Assembly (NCBI RefSeq): GCF_001437285.1
Contig: NZ_JQBF01000004.1
Coordinates: 186,001 to 250,000, forward strand
Reading direction: 5' to 3'
DNA from: Pediococcus pentosaceus
Lineage (GTDB): Bacteria; Bacillota; Bacilli; Lactobacillales; Lactobacillaceae
Length of the DNA stretch: 64,000 nucleotides
The notes beneath the pieces are model-generated. The model had not been told where the DNA came from, made no database searches, and saw only the letters and a program-made list of their open reading frames with translations. Made by a program: the position numbers and the translations under genes. Shown piece by piece: positions 54,321 through 63,985 of the stretch (its first letter is position 1; every line of letters begins with the position of its first letter).

Positions 54321-55661
54321 TTATTTTGCATCCGCTTGGGCCACCGCCGTCATTGCTAACGCATTAATATAATTTAACGGTTGGTCGTAGTTAGGTTGGA
54401 AGAACATATCAACCATGGATAAGTCATCAATCGTCATCTTATTTTGAATAGCTAATGAAATTACATTAGCTGATTGAGCACAGTCATATTCGCTATAGAA
54501 TGATCCACCTAGAACCACTCGTGTTTCTGGGTCCCAAACTAACCGCATTAGGATTGGGGTCGTTGAAAGCATAAATTCGGGACGATAGTCTTGTTCTAAG
54601 GTTACAGAGTCTACTTCTACACCCCGTGCTTTAGCTGCACCAACAGTTAATCCTGAACTTGCCATCGTCTTACCAAAGAGTGCTACTGCCGAGCTTGCTT
54701 GTGTACCAAGATATTTCATCGTTGGTTTTTCAATGTTATGTCCAATCAAAATTCCTTGACGAACTGCATTAGTTGCTAATGGAATGTAATCATCTTTTCC
54801 AGTTGGATTGTAATGAACAACGGATGAATCTCCTGCTGCAAAAATATCAGGGTTCGAAGTTTGCATGTATTCATTAGTAATAATTGCTCCGTTCTTCAAC
54901 ATATCCACTTTGCCCTTCAATAATTCTGTATGTGGGCGGAAACCAACGCAAAGTACAGCATAGTCGGCCGTGTAACTGCCTTTATCGGTTTTTACAGTAA
55001 TCTGATCATCACCACTAAATCCTTGAACCATTTCGTTCATGGCCAATTTAACTCCGTGATCAGTGTAATCTTTAGCTACTCGATCAGAGATTTCAGGATC
55101 AAAATTCTTAGCTAAAACACTTGGTAATCCATCAATCAAGGTTACTTCGCGGCCAGTCAAGGCATATTGTTCAGCAAGTTCCGCTCCAATATAACCTGCA
55201 CCAATTACAATTACTGAGTTAATGTCATCATCAATTCGTTTTAATTCCGCAGCATGAGCCCAATTTTTGCAAAGTTTAACTCGTTTATTATCGATTCCAT
55301 CAATCGGAGGAATAATAGGTGCTGAACCAGTAGTTACCACCAATTTATCGTAAGTATCTGTTTTAATTTCACCGGTTTTTAAATCTTTTACTTCTAAAGT
55401 TTTATTATCGGGGTCGATACTAAGTACATCATGTTCCATATTCATAGTAGCACCCAACTTAGTTAGGGCTTCCGGTGATGAATAGAACATTTTATTAGGA
55501 TCTGAAACGTGGTTACCTACCCAAAGGGCGATTCCACAAGATAAAAATGACAAATTATTATTACGTTCGTATACCGTTACTTCATAATCGGGGTGCTCAG
55601 TTAAAATTTGTTGCGCTGAGAAGGTACCTGCATGTGTACAACCTACAATTGCTATTTTCAT
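54321..55661 (-). CDS. nox: NADH oxidase, water-forming type
   Basis: A 446-residue flavoprotein with FAD loop GCTHAG (7-12), the redox-active Cys42 in SFLSCGIALW, the NAD loop VIGAGYIGAELAE and a C-terminal dimer domain. Single active-site Cys and length fit the Nox/CoA-disulfide reductase family that reduces O2 to water. It is the first gene of nox-butA, behind a promoter with a cre site in its spacer. Confidence 0.9.
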   Translation of the reverse strand: MKIAIVGCTHAGTFSAQQILTEHPDYEVTVYERNNNLSFLSCGIALWVGNHVSDPNKMFYSSPEALTKLGATMNMEHDVLSIDPDNKTLEVKDLKTGEIKTDTYDKLVVTTGSAPIIPPIDGIDNKRVKLCKNWAHAAELKRIDDDINSVIVIGAGYIGAELAEQYALTGREVTLIDGLPSVLAKNFDPEISDRVAKDYTDHGVKLAMNEMVQGFSGDDQITVKTDKGSYTADYAVLCVGFRPHTELLKGKVDMLKNGAIITNEYMQTSNPDIFAAGDSSVVHYNPTGKDDYIPLATNAVRQGILIGHNIEKPTMKYLGTQASSAVALFGKTMASSGLTVGAAKARGVEVDSVTLEQDYRPEFMLSTTPILMRLVWDPETRVVLGGSFYSEYDCAQSANVISLAIQNKMTIDDLSMVDMFFQPNYDQPLNYINALAMTAVAQADAK

Positions 55662-55692
55662 AATTAACTAACCTCCTATTTGTCTATATCTA

Positions 55693-55721
55693 ATTATTAA
55701 GCGCTTTCATTGCTTTGTCAA
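55693..55721 (-). promoter_or_regulatory. nox-butA promoter with cre in the spacer
   Basis: On the minus strand TTGACA (55716-55721), 17 bases, AATAAT (55693-55698). TGAAAGCGCTTAAT (55696-55709) in the spacer is cre-like, differing in the last two bases. CcpA repression is the likely reading. Confidence 0.68.
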
Positions 55722-55742
55722 CTTAACTCTGGTCCTTTAGAA

Positions 55743-55787
55743 CAAAAAAATGAAACAATAATCGTCAAGTACCGATTATCGTTTCAT
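55743..55787 (-). terminator. Terminator after the beta-glucoside operon
   Basis: Arms ATGAAACAATAATCG (55750-55764) and CGATTATCGTTTCAT (55773-55787) with a G-U pair, followed on the minus strand by seven T. Confidence 0.87.
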
Positions 55788-55791
55788 TAGT

Positions 55792-56547
55792 TTAAATTTC
55801 ATGACTGATTTCAGGATGATAAACTAATTTACTAGTTTTTTCACCAAGTTGCTCTAGCAGGTAGACAACTGGGATTTGCGATGTAAAATTCAACGATCCT
55901 ACTTTATTTTCGGGAATATCATAAGTTAAACTATAGTCCGCAATCTGCGCCAACGTTGAAGCACTATTAGCAGTAATTGCTACAATTTTTGCCCCATTTT
56001 GGCGATAATAATTAGCCTGCGTTAAAACACCTTCAGTTTCGCCAGAGACTGATAGTAAAATAATCAATGTTTTAGAATAGTCGCGTTCCGAGATGGGTTG
56101 AGGTTGGAAAGGATCGGTAATGGCCAATGTGAGCATCCCATAATTCGATAAAATTCGTGCTCCATATTGTGCCATACTACCACTTGATCCCATTCCAAAG
56201 CACAAACGGGTGTTGGATTGTGCAACCACGCGAGCAACTTCTTCCATTTTTTCGGTATATTCTGTTGTAGCAGTCTGTTTTAGAAATTGACCTATTGGAC
56301 CTAAGTCTTGGCTCAATTCACTAGCAGGAGTTTGATCATTTCGATGGCGTAAAACATACTTAAAATCAGAAAAACCCTCAAATCCCATTTTCTTCAAAAA
56401 TCTTAAAATGGTCGTAGAAGATACGTGACTCTGCGTGGATAAATCTCGAATAGTCATGGTTTTACACTCTTCTAGATGACTAGTTACGTATTTATACACA
56501 AACAATTCCAATTGATTCAACGTTTGAACTTTTTCATAACTAAACAT
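55792..56547 (-). CDS. RpiR-family regulator with SIS domain
   Basis: A 251-residue regulator: an N-terminal HTH_6 domain (SHVSSTTILRFLKKMGFEGF, about residues 45-64) and a C-terminal SIS sugar-phosphate-binding domain with FGMGSSGSMAQYGARIL near 120. ATG 56547 has AGAGG eight bases upstream. As last gene of the IIB-IIA-glucosidase operon it probably senses a phosphorylated glucoside. Confidence 0.88.
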   Translation of the reverse strand: MFSYEKVQTLNQLELFVYKYVTSHLEECKTMTIRDLSTQSHVSSTTILRFLKKMGFEGFSDFKYVLRHRNDQTPASELSQDLGPIGQFLKQTATTEYTEKMEEVARVVAQSNTRLCFGMGSSGSMAQYGARILSNYGMLTLAITDPFQPQPISERDYSKTLIILLSVSGETEGVLTQANYYRQNGAKIVAITANSASTLAQIADYSLTYDIPENKVGSLNFTSQIPVVYLLEQLGEKTSKLVYHPEISHEI

Positions 56548-56589
56548 CAACATCACCTCTTTAAAACTTGATTATTCTTAAACAACTTA

Positions 56590-58050
<1,461 letters not shown>

Positions 58051-58374
58051 TTATTTTTCGGCCATTTTTTTATATAAATCAACAATTTCTCCAGCTAGAT
58101 CTCTAAAAGTAATGGCATTCATGATGTGGTCTTGTGAATGAACCGTTAGTAGTGAAACTTTAGCATGGTTTCCCTTAGCTTCTTCAGTTAACATCCCGGT
58201 TTGGACGTTATGAGCTTCAGTCAAAAAACCATCAGATTCTTTTAATTTTTCATCTGCTTTTTCAAAGTCTCCTGCTTTAGCAGCGTTGATAGCTTCAAAT
58301 GCAGAGCTCTTTGCGTTCCCACCATTAATAATTAGTCCCATGATCACTTCTAGATTTTGTTCTTGTTCGCCCAT
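58051..58374 (-). CDS. PTS lactose/cellobiose-type IIA component
   Basis: A 107-residue helical IIA protein with the phosphorylated His in LLTVHSQDHIMNA near residue 80. The lactose/cellobiose (Lac) family assignment is by this motif. It carries phosphate from HPr to the IIB protein. ATG 58374 follows AAGGAG. Confidence 0.9.
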   Translation of the reverse strand: MGEQEQNLEVIMGLIINGGNAKSSAFEAINAAKAGDFEKADEKLKESDGFLTEAHNVQTGMLTEEAKGNHAKVSLLTVHSQDHIMNAITFRDLAGEIVDLYKKMAEK

Positions 58375-58401
58375 TGTTATGCTCCTTAAATTTATTTATA
58401 T

Positions 58402-58433
58402 AAAAAAGCGCCTCAAAAAACGAAAGCGCTTTT
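58402..58433 (-). terminator. Terminator between the IIB and IIA genes
   Basis: Arms AAAAGCGC (58404-58411) and GCGCTTTT (58426-58433), then T on the minus strand. It should reduce, not abolish, downstream expression. The second arm with its flank is also weakly cre-like. Confidence 0.7.
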
Positions 58434-58453
58434 AATTCAAAGCCCAATTAAAC

Positions 58454-58765
58454 CTATACACCCATTGATGTTAGAGCTTCCTTCAATACTTTTTCACCAT
58501 TCATCATGCCGTAATCTTGCATGTTAATTACTTCTACTGGAATATCTAATTTTTCTTTGAAATTACCTTCAAGGTAACGAACTTGAGGTCCAAGCATTAA
58601 AATATCAGGATTCTTTTCAGCCAATTTATTATCTGCATCTGATGCAGCTGTTGCGAAGATTTCTGCATCTACACCTTCAGCTTCAGCAGCTTTTTGCATT
58701 TTTGAAACTAATAAACTCGTTGACATACCTGCAGCACATACTAACATAATTGTTTTTTCAGCCAT
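58454..58765 (-). CDS. PTS lactose/cellobiose-type IIB component
   Basis: A 103-residue IIB with the phosphorylated Cys10 in MLVCAAGMST. It is the first gene of the operon. The sugar-transporting IIC protein is not encoded beside it, so it must pair with a IIC made elsewhere. Confidence 0.9.
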   Translation of the reverse strand: MAEKTIMLVCAAGMSTSLLVSKMQKAAEAEGVDAEIFATAASDADNKLAEKNPDILMLGPQVRYLEGNFKEKLDIPVEVINMQDYGMMNGEKVLKEALTSMGV

Positions 58766-58808
58766 AATGAGTCACTCCTGTAATTTTATTTAATTTGGCG
58801 GTTGACTA

Positions 58809-58866
58809 TGAAACCGCTTACGATACAATTGAATTATAAAACGTAGGTACAAATTTTACAAGTACC
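58809..58866 (-). promoter_or_regulatory. PTS operon promoter with cre and GntR-type operator
   Basis: On the minus strand TTGTAA (58856-58861) and TATAAT (58833-58838) with a 17-base spacer. A 21-base near-palindrome with arms GGTAC/GTACC (58846-58866) covers the -35. A cre, TGAAACCGCTTACG (58809-58822 on the plus strand, one base off), lies just downstream of the -10. The GntR gene faces away on the other side. Confidence 0.68.
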
Positions 58867-58931
58867 AATAATTCAAATTCGTTAAAAAGTTATCAATTAG
58901 CGTTACTGATAAGGAAAGAAGGCGTTCATCG

Positions 58932-59627
58932 TTGTATACGAATATCGCAAATGATCTCATTGACAAAATTAAACATCACCTATTTGAAGAAAAATTACCA
59001 ACTGAATACGAATTGATGCAAGAATATGATGTTAGTCGTAATACCATCCGCAAAGCAGTCGATATTCTTAGTCAAAAGGGACTCGTTCGCCGCGTTCAAG
59101 GTAGTGGCTACTATATCAACGATTTTGGACCACGAGCTGATCAAACCATTAACCTAACCATGGGAGTTTCAGAAGGCTTTAATCATCTCAAACTAACCTC
59201 ACGCGTTATCACTTTCGATCGGGTGGTAGCTGATGAAGCTCTTGCAGCTGAATTTGGGTGCTTAGTCGGCGATGATTTGTATCGAGTAATTCGTTATCGT
59301 TTTCGTAATCGTCAAGCATATACCCTTGAATATGCTTATTACGAACGCGAAGAGGTCCCCTTTTTACCAATCGAAGCTGCGCATGATTCCTTATTAGAAT
59401 TCATTAGAAATGAGTATGGTGTATCCGTCGATACTAGCGACCAATACGTTGGAATTGAATCTTTCACTTCGGAAGCTGCTTTCATTACTGGGCTCCCTCA
59501 AGGCGATAAATATATTGTTTTATATCAATCACATTATCGTAAAAATAATGTGTTGTTTAATTTCTCTAAAACTTATTATTTAGACCGCAAAATTCGATTT
59601 TATTTCCACGCTTCTAATCAAAGCTAA
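58932..59627 (+). CDS. GntR/UTRA-family regulator
   Basis: A 231-residue regulator with an N-terminal winged helix (LPTEYELMQEYDVSRNTIRK, about residues 22-41) and a C-terminal UTRA ligand domain (about 80-225). The TTG start lies nine bases after GAAGG. It is divergent from the beta-glucoside PTS operon and probably represses it through the GGTAC palindrome. The ligand is probably a phosphosugar. Confidence 0.88.
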   Translation: MYTNIANDLIDKIKHHLFEEKLPTEYELMQEYDVSRNTIRKAVDILSQKGLVRRVQGSGYYINDFGPRADQTINLTMGVSEGFNHLKLTSRVITFDRVVADEALAAEFGCLVGDDLYRVIRYRFRNRQAYTLEYAYYEREEVPFLPIEAAHDSLLEFIRNEYGVSVDTSDQYVGIESFTSEAAFITGLPQGDKYIVLYQSHYRKNNVLFNFSKTYYLDRKIRFYFHASNQS

Positions 59628-59658
59628 ACCAACGGATTATTTTAAATTAAATTTTTAG

Positions 59659-59688
59659 TTGACAAACGAAAAGTATTTTAGATATACT
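59659..59688 (+). promoter_or_regulatory. Promoter of the TrpXYZ-like operon leader
   Basis: TTGACA (59659-59664) and TATACT (59683-59688) with an 18-base spacer. Confidence 0.75.
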
Positions 59689-59694
59689 CATGGA

Positions 59695-59861
59695 AGATTA
59701 ATTCGAAAGTTGGTAATACAAATGAGTCTTTTACATTCAACACATGTAAATAATGGTTGGCAAAGCCGGTAATTAGGTTGTAATTTTGTCTAGGCAAGAT
59801 ACGACCTGAATGACAGATCGTATCTGTGCCGGCTCATTTGTGATGAACAAACGATAACAAC
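59695..59861 (+). ncRNA. Structured 5' leader, riboswitch-like, class unknown
   Basis: An enclosing stem pairs ACAAATGAG (59718-59726) with CTCATTTGT (59833-59841), extendable by two more pairs inward. Inside are a hairpin TTTACAT/ATGTAAA (59730-59750), a tight stem around AAA (GGTTGGC/GCCGGT, 59756-59770) and a long stem GGCA-AGATACGA/TCGTATCT-G-TGCC (59793-59830). Competing pairs exist: GGTTGTA (59776-59782) with TACGACC (59800-59806), and GCCGG (59765-59769) with CCGGC (59829-59833). The whole lies between promoter and tandem terminators ahead of an ABC importer. TPP, SAM, purine, T-box and GEMM signatures were not found. Confidence 0.65.
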
Positions 59862-59905
59862 AAGCCCGCATGGATTTTATACACATCCATGTGGGCTTTT
59901 TTTAG
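59862..59905 (+). terminator. First leader terminator
   Basis: Arms AAGCCCGCATGGAT (59862-59875) and ATCCATGTGGGCTT (59885-59898), then a T run. Very stable. Confidence 0.88.
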
Positions 59906-59933
59906 GCAAACCCCATGGGCTTGCCTTTTTTTA
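59903..59933 (+). terminator. Second leader terminator in tandem
   Basis: Arms AGGCAA (59904-59909) and TTGCCT (59921-59926) with inner CCATGG, then seven T. Its CCATGGGCTT could also pair with the first arm of the preceding terminator, giving two alternative forms. Confidence 0.75.
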
Positions 59934-59961
59934 TTATAAATTTAGAGGAGTGGAACTTGTT

Positions 59962-60957
59962 ATGAAGAGAATGCTTAGCTTTATCGCCATTATTTTTATT
60001 TTTTTAGGATATGCATTTGTTGCTGAACAAAAGCATACCTCGAACCATCGAAATGAGACTAAACGCATTGGTTTATTACAATATATGGATCAGCCAGCGT
60101 TAAAACAAATTCAAAAGGGAGTTTATGCTGGTCTAAAAGAGTCCGGTTATACAGTCGGAAAAAATCTCAAAGTTGATTATCAAAATGCTCAAGGTAATCA
60201 AAGCAACTTGAAGACGATGAGTGAAAAATTCGAAAATGAAGGAGTTGATTTATCAATCGGGATTACCACTCCCGCCTCAATTTCCTTGGCTAATACAACT
60301 TCGACTACCCCCATTTTAATGAGTGGAGTTACCGATCCACGAAGTGCTTCCTTGGTACAAAATTTAAAGCACCCTGAAAAAAACATCACGGGAGTTTCCG
60401 ATCAAGCACCACTAGAAGAACAATTAGAATTAATCCAAAAATTAATGCCAAATTTAAAAACATTAGGAATTATCTACACATCTAGTGATAATTCTGCAAT
60501 TACTCAATTTAAAAAATTCAAACAGTTGGTATCTAAGACTGGAATTAAACTTAAAGCTTATTCGATTTCAAACTCGAATGACTTAAACCAAGTTTCGCAA
60601 AATATGGTTCAAAATGTTGATGCTGTCTTCGTTCCTACTGATAATACGATTGCCGGTGCTATGTCAACCCTCGTTAAGAATGCTAATGCTGCCAACGTCC
60701 CCATCTTTCCAACCGTTGATTCTATGGTTAAAGATGGTGGAATTGCCACCTACAGTGTTAATCAATATCAACTCGGAGTCCTTACTGGTAAAATGGCTGC
60801 TCGCGTCTTAAACGGCGAAAAAATTAGTCAGACACCCATTGAATTTATCAAGCATGGTGATTTAACTATTAACCTTAAACAAGCTCAAAAACTAGGTATC
60901 AAGATTCCTAAAGATTTAATGCAAGAAGCACAAAAGAAAGGGGAATTAATCAAATGA
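59962..60957 (+). CDS. ABC substrate-binding protein, TrpX-like (PF04392-type)
   Basis: A 331-residue binding protein with the type 1 PBP fold of the ABC_sub_bind family (GLLQYMDQPALKQIQKGV near the start, FVPTDNTIAGAMS near residue 225). Streptococcal members bind tryptophan or related aromatic amino acids. The N-terminus is a hydrophobic segment without a lipobox Cys, so it is probably anchored by an uncleaved helix. ATG 59962 is preferred; GTG at 59950 lies in the AGAGGAG site. It overlaps the permease gene by four bases. Confidence 0.85.
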   Translation: MKRMLSFIAIIFIFLGYAFVAEQKHTSNHRNETKRIGLLQYMDQPALKQIQKGVYAGLKESGYTVGKNLKVDYQNAQGNQSNLKTMSEKFENEGVDLSIGITTPASISLANTTSTTPILMSGVTDPRSASLVQNLKHPEKNITGVSDQAPLEEQLELIQKLMPNLKTLGIIYTSSDNSAITQFKKFKQLVSKTGIKLKAYSISNSNDLNQVSQNMVQNVDAVFVPTDNTIAGAMSTLVKNANAANVPIFPTVDSMVKDGGIATYSVNQYQLGVLTGKMAARVLNGEKISQTPIEFIKHGDLTINLKQAQKLGIKIPKDLMQEAQKKGELIK

Positions 60958-61865
60958 ACTTAATCACATCTTCTATTGGACAAGGGCTACTCTGGGGCCT
61001 TCTAGGGGTAGGACTATTTCTCACCTTTAGAATTTTAGATTTTCCTGATATGACGGTTGAAGGAACTTTTCCACTTGGCGCAGCCGTTAGCGTTACTGCC
61101 ATCACTAACGGACTCAATCCACTGATCGCGACATTACTTGCTTTTCTAGCTGGTATGCTTGCTGGGCTAATTACTGGCCTCCTTTACACCAAAGGCCGTA
61201 TTCCAATCCTATTAGCCGGCATTTTAGTTATGACGGCTTGTTACTCCATTAATTTGCGGATTATGGGAACTTCTAACGTTTCACTCCTAGGAAAACAAAC
61301 CTTATTCAGTGGGCAATTCTTTGCGTCACTACCTAAATTTTTTGATAGCGTAGTCCTTGGACTGATCATTATTACCATTGTTGTAGCTATACTGGCCATC
61401 TTTTTACAAACTAATCTTGGGCAAGCTTTTATTGCCACAGGTGATAATGAAAAAATGGCGAAATCCTTAGGGATCAATACCGATCAAATGAAAAATATGG
61501 GACTTATGGTTTCAAACGGTATGATTGCAGTATCTGGTGCACTCATCGCTCAAAGTGATGGATACGCAGATGTTAATATGGGGATTGGAATTATCGTAAT
61601 TGGCTTGGCTTCCATTATTATTGGAGAAGTAGTTTTTGGCGAATTAACCATGAATCAACGTTTAGTAGCCGTAGTATGTGGAAGTATTATTTATCGTTTC
61701 GTCCTCCTACTGGTACTCAAGGCTGGATTCAATACTAACGATTTAAACCTTATCTCATCGTTGGTCTTAGCGCTCTGCTTAATGCTACCAACGTTACGGA
61801 AAAAATTTCATTTTGACCGAATTTTAAAACATGGGGTAGCCATGCCAACTAAGGAGCGTGATTAA
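60954..61865 (+). CDS. ABC transporter permease, TrpY-like
   Basis: A 303-residue permease with about nine membrane segments, of the branched-chain-amino-acid type (LTFRILDFPDMTVEGTFPLG near residue 22; GDNEKMAKSLGI near 160). ATGA overlap with the binding-protein stop indicates coupling. It forms the channel of the importer. Confidence 0.88.
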   Translation: MNLITSSIGQGLLWGLLGVGLFLTFRILDFPDMTVEGTFPLGAAVSVTAITNGLNPLIATLLAFLAGMLAGLITGLLYTKGRIPILLAGILVMTACYSINLRIMGTSNVSLLGKQTLFSGQFFASLPKFFDSVVLGLIIITIVVAILAIFLQTNLGQAFIATGDNEKMAKSLGINTDQMKNMGLMVSNGMIAVSGALIAQSDGYADVNMGIGIIVIGLASIIIGEVVFGELTMNQRLVAVVCGSIIYRFVLLLVLKAGFNTNDLNLISSLVLALCLMLPTLRKKFHFDRILKHGVAMPTKERD

Positions 61866-61866
61866 A

Positions 61867-62625
61867 ATGGAACGACCTGTTATTTTAGAACTTAAAAATG
61901 TTTCAGTCTATGTTAATCGCCACACGACTGAAGAAATTCAAATTTTGAAAAACATTAATCTAAAAGTCTATAAGAACGACTTCATCACCCTTTTGGGTTC
62001 CAACGGTGCCGGAAAGTCTACTTTATTCAATGTCATTGCCGGTAATCAACCCATCGATGAAGGACAGATTTTGGTAAATGGTCACGATATTTCTAATATG
62101 TCTGAAGAAAAAAGAACTAAATTTATTAGTCGCGTTTTTCAAGATCCAAAACTTGGCACTGCCCCTCGCATGACGGTAGCCGAAAATCTTTTACTTGCTA
62201 CTAAACGAGGCAGCCGCCGAAACCTTAAATTGCGCCGTTTAAAGCAGCATCTCGCTGAGTTTAAGCAGATTACTGCAACGATGCCCAATCGCTTAAGCGA
62301 ACGTCTTAAAACACCTACTGGCAACCTATCTGGTGGTCAACGACAGGCCTTAAGTTTCTTGATGGCTACCATTAAGAAACCAGCTATTTTACTATTAGAT
62401 GAACATACTGCTGCCCTAGATCCCAAGACTAGTGCCGAGTTAATGGAAGCAACGCAAACTCGAGTTACTGAAGACGAATTAACTGCCCTCATGATTACTC
62501 ATCAACTTTCTGATGCTGTAACCTATGGCAATCGATTACTAGTAATGAAAGACGGACGAATTACTCAAGACTTAGATGCCGTTACAAAAGCTAATACTAA
62601 TATTGATGAATTAATGATTTATTAA
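61867..62625 (+). CDS. ABC transporter ATPase, TrpZ-like
   Basis: An ATPase of about 252 residues with Walker A GSNGAGKST, Q-loop VFQDPKLG, signature LSGGQRQA, Walker B ILLLDEHTAALDP and the switch His in THQLSDA. The His after DE in Walker B is typical for this importer group. The start ATG follows the permease stop by one base, behind AAGGAG. Confidence 0.9.
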   Translation: MERPVILELKNVSVYVNRHTTEEIQILKNINLKVYKNDFITLLGSNGAGKSTLFNVIAGNQPIDEGQILVNGHDISNMSEEKRTKFISRVFQDPKLGTAPRMTVAENLLLATKRGSRRNLKLRRLKQHLAEFKQITATMPNRLSERLKTPTGNLSGGQRQALSFLMATIKKPAILLLDEHTAALDPKTSAELMEATQTRVTEDELTALMITHQLSDAVTYGNRLLVMKDGRITQDLDAVTKANTNIDELMIY

Positions 62626-62634
62626 TATTAACTA

Positions 62635-62671
62635 AGCAAACAAATTCCATAGGAGTTTGTTTGCTTTTTTG
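62635..62671 (+). terminator. Terminator of the ABC operon
   Basis: Arms AGCAAACAAA (62635-62644) and TTTGTTTGCT (62656-62665), then TTTTT. Confidence 0.87.
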
Positions 62672-62744
62672 TTCATATTGTATATGCTTTATAGGAGTTA
62701 TTTTCAACCCTATAAAAACGTTTAACTTGCGATTATATCAACGA

Positions 62745-62773
62745 TTGTAAACGGATACATTACGTGTTAATAT
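62745..62773 (+). promoter_or_regulatory. Alcohol dehydrogenase promoter with cre over the -35
   Basis: TTGTAA (62745-62750), 17 bases, TAATAT (62768-62773) with an extended TG. TGTAAACGGATACA (62746-62759) fits the looser cre consensus TGTAANCGNNNNCA and overlaps the -35, the same layout as at the large RNA. Confidence 0.65.
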
Positions 62774-62815
62774 TAGCTCGTAAGTAAGAAAATACATAAG
62801 AAGAAGGCGTTTAAA

Positions 62816-63985
62816 ATGAAAGAAAATTTTGATTTCCTTATGCCTAGTGTCAACTTCTTTGGCTCTGGAGTTATTGCAAAGATTGGTGACCGCGCTAAGA
62901 TGGTCAATATGTCTAAAGTATTGATCGTTACTGATAAATTTTTGGAAAAAATGGAAAATGGACCCGTTGAACAAACCCTTCGTTCACTTGATCAAGCTAG
63001 TGTCGATTACGTTATTTACAACGGAGTAGAGCCTAATCCTAAAGTTAGAAATATCCAAGAAGCAAAACAAGTTTATTTGGATAATGACTGTGATGGAATT
63101 ATCACTATTGGTGGTGGTTCAGCTCATGATGCTGGAAAAGGTACTGGTATTATTTTGACGAATGGCGACGATATCACCAAACTTGCTGGAATCGAAACGC
63201 TCGAAAATGCACTTCCACCATTGATCGCGGTTAATACTACTGCAGGAACTGCTTCAGAATTAACTCGTCACTGCGTTATTACCAACGAAGAAACGCATCT
63301 TAAGTTCGTAGTGGTTTCGTGGCGTAATGTTCCCCTCGTATCATTTAATGATCCAAAATTAATGCTTGGGGTTCCACCTGCTCTAACTGCTGCAACTGGG
63401 ATGGACACATTTGTCCAAGCCATTGAACCTTACGTTTCTACTAACCGCAACGATATTACTGATGGCCAATGTCTCCAAGCTATCAAGTTAGTGGAAGAAA
63501 GCCTTCGTGAAGCTGTATCTAACGGTGAAAACCTAGAAGCTAGAACTAAGATGGTAGAAGCTGAAATGTTGGGAGGGATGGCTTTCAATAATGCCGATCT
63601 TGGTTACGTACATGCTATGGCCCATCAATTAGGTGGACAATACGACGCTCCTCATGGAGTTTGCTGTGCTATCCTATTACCAATTGTAGAACGCTTCAAC
63701 TTAGTTGCTTGCCCTGATCGTTTCGCAGACTTAGCTGTCGCCATGGGTGAAAATATCGACGGCCTTTCCATTAGAGCTGCCGCTGATAAAGCTATTGATG
63801 CTATGCAACAACTTAACGACGATGTTGGTATTCCAAGAAGTATCAAAGATTTGGGTGCTGATCCTAAAGATTTCGAACTAATGGCTGAAAATGCTTTGAA
63901 GGATGGTAATGCCTTCTCCAACCCACGCAAAGCTACTAAGCAACAAATTGTGGAACTTTTCCAACAAGCTTACGACGCAAAATAA
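62816..63985 (+). CDS. Iron-type (group III) alcohol dehydrogenase
   Basis: A 389-residue Fe-ADH with the NAD-binding GGGSAHDAGKG (99-109), TTAGTASELTR (141-151) and the C-terminal metal region HAMAHQLGGQYDAPHG. Of the four expected metal ligands, Asp197, His266 and His280 are present, but the second, His in the usual GMDALTHAIE, is Gln201 (GMDTFVQAIE; codon CAA at 63416-63418). It may reduce aldehydes or 3-hydroxypropionaldehyde-like substrates with NADH. A cre at its promoter suggests catabolite repression. The last 15 bases of the window hold nothing. Confidence 0.88.
   Translation: MKENFDFLMPSVNFFGSGVIAKIGDRAKMVNMSKVLIVTDKFLEKMENGPVEQTLRSLDQASVDYVIYNGVEPNPKVRNIQEAKQVYLDNDCDGIITIGGGSAHDAGKGTGIILTNGDDITKLAGIETLENALPPLIAVNTTAGTASELTRHCVITNEETHLKFVVVSWRNVPLVSFNDPKLMLGVPPALTAATGMDTFVQAIEPYVSTNRNDITDGQCLQAIKLVEESLREAVSNGENLEARTKMVEAEMLGGMAFNNADLGYVHAMAHQLGGQYDAPHGVCCAILLPIVERFNLVACPDRFADLAVAMGENIDGLSIRAAADKAIDAMQQLNDDVGIPRSIKDLGADPKDFELMAENALKDGNAFSNPRKATKQQIVELFQQAYDAK

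Noticed and set aside
58404-58440. Separate cre at GAAAGCGCTTTT between the IIB and IIA genes
   Set aside because: It is the arm of a terminator hairpin, and the match to the cre consensus is poor at the ends.
59755-59790. c-di-GMP (GEMM) riboswitch, suggested by GGCAAAGCCGG
   Set aside because: Only this short stretch is similar; the CACGCACAGGGCAAACC segment and second stem-receptor are absent.
59695-59861. Trp T-box leader, as in streptococcal trpXYZ
   Set aside because: The T-box sequence (TGGNACCGCG type) and specifier stem features are missing.
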